Assembly (NCBI GenBank): GCA_017990495.1
Contig: JAGNNV010000010.1
Coordinates: forward strand, 3,651-37,423
Direction: 5' to 3'
Source: Vicinamibacteria bacterium
GTDB taxonomy: Bacteria > Acidobacteriota > Vicinamibacteria > Fen-336 > JAGNNV01
DNA: 33,773 nucleotides
Part shown: piece after piece, positions 33,093 through 33,773 of the stretch
Position numbering within the stretch: the stretch's first letter is position 1
Layout: every line of letters begins with the position of its first letter
Position numbers and translations under genes: made by a program
Notes under the pieces: model-generated
Databases searched by the model: none
What the model was told of the DNA's origin: nothing
The model's input: the letters and a program-made list of their open reading frames with translations, nothing else

Positions 33093-33236
33093 TGATCGAT
33101 GCTAAAAGCGGGTGGCGGCTGAACGGACCCTCGATGGTCGGACGAACTTGAGCGTTCGTGATGCAGATCAAGCCTGGTCGAGGGAGCGCAGTCGGACCTC
33201 CGGCCACTGGGCGATTCTTGGTTCTTCGAAACCGCG

Positions 33237-33649
33237 TTACGCCGCTGCTGGCATCAAAACGCCGAGGTCGCCACAGCTCGACGGCACGAATCCGATTCGC
33301 AGTGGAGGCGAGCCAGAGGACTCGCGCTTCCGGCCACGAGGCAGCGGAAGAAGTGGTCGGGGATCGGCGCCGATGAAGACTTGCGTCGGCGTTCGGTTGG
33401 CGAGACTCGAATGAGGACGGTGGAACGCGTAGTAGGCGAGGGCGTGGCTCAGGCGCTGTTCCAAGTCGGGAAGGTCGAGCGGTGGTATCAGTCGCACTTG
33501 CGCGATTCGTTTCAGGGTTTTCCAGAAGCGCTCAATACGGGCGGTCGCCCGGATGTTGTCGGCGGCGGCGAATCGCTGCCTGGCGCCGAGCCGAGCCACC
33601 GTCCTCTTGAAAACCCTGGCGATGAATTCGCCACCGAGGTCGGTGATGT
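33237..33649 (-). pseudogene. Truncated DDE transposase (IS481/IS3-like), C-terminal part
   Basis: About 135 residues of an rve-type integrase core remain. The second catalytic Asp is in DITDLGGEF and the Glu in ATARIERFWKTLK, followed by the family tail LAYYAFHRPHSSLANRTPTQVF. The first catalytic Asp and the DNA-binding N-terminus are missing. The frame runs into TGTCAAC at 33647, the edge of a different element, so the gene was apparently cut by that insertion. The last ~40 residues (after VFIGADP) are an arginine/serine-rich extension. Confidence 0.75.
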
Positions 33650-33773
33650 CAACGCTCACTGAAAATTGACCCTTTTCGCTCATCGAAAATTGACCCCCCC
33701 TTGGGTTGATAGTGAGCGACTGAGATACGGGTACTGCGACAGGGTGTTCGCGTAGATCACCGGGCCTGTGGAA
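33647..33773 (+). mobile_element. Left end of an IS21-like insertion element (continues past window)
   Basis: The sequence begins TGTCAACGCTCACTG and carries two near-identical 20-bp direct repeats, CGCTCA(yy)GAAAATTGACCC, at 33653-33672 and 33677-33696 (18 of 20 positions, 24-bp period). Multiple internal terminal repeats and a TGT start are typical of IS21-family ends. No istA/istB coding sequence is inside the window, so the family assignment rests on the end structure only. Confidence 0.55.

Overview
The window is high-GC bacterial DNA, most likely from an Acidobacteriota chromosome (Vicinamibacteria-like). This is inferred from gene style: an Oar-like TonB-dependent receptor of about 1,030 residues with an N-terminal carboxypeptidase-regulatory domain and an LPLNGRNYTDL plug motif, a run of secreted PQQ-type beta-propeller proteins, and a SpvB/FG-GAP/RHS giant protein. 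There is no rRNA or tRNA to confirm the taxonomy.

Left part (1-17.3 kb), ordinary chromosome: the end of a membrane protein, a DUF4870 membrane protein, a small DMT-type transporter protein, a WYL-domain regulator divergent from a LysE exporter with a 29-bp perfect-arm palindrome between them, a small secreted protein, an MFS transporter, and a HupE/UreJ-type protein that leads into beta-propeller genes. Five PQQ-like propeller paralogues (5908, 8114, 9601, 10904 and, on the other strand, 17246-15390) surround one TonB receptor (12289-15393). Together they look like a periplasmic/outer-membrane oxidation or uptake locus of unknown substrate.

Right part (17.4-33.8 kb), accessory: a 2,128-residue SpvB - seven FG-GAP repeats - RHS protein ends in a variable toxin-like tip (tip 1), with a candidate immunity gene 2 bp downstream. 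An opposite-strand operon follows: ParB-like protein, PD-(D/E)XK-like candidate nuclease, and C5-cytosine methyltransferase, driven from a promoter that overlaps an inverted repeat. Next comes a hairpin-rich stretch with a two-gene operon (unknown helical protein plus an S23-type four-helix-bundle protein). That operon is translationally coupled to an orphan RHS fragment, which repeats 846 bp of the first RHS gene without a mismatch that I could find and then ends in a different tip (tip 2) followed by two small membrane proteins. An imperfect 51-bp repeat lies beyond each tip/immunity module (25191-25241 and 33042-33092). The window ends in a truncated DDE transposase that appears interrupted by the end of an IS21-like element.

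Main inference: the right part is an RHS toxin-tip switching locus. The two RHS cores are direct repeats 8,456 bp apart and in the same codon phase. Recombination between them would excise tip 1, its candidate immunity gene, the restriction-modification-like operon and the S23 operon, and would fuse the main RHS gene in frame to tip 2.
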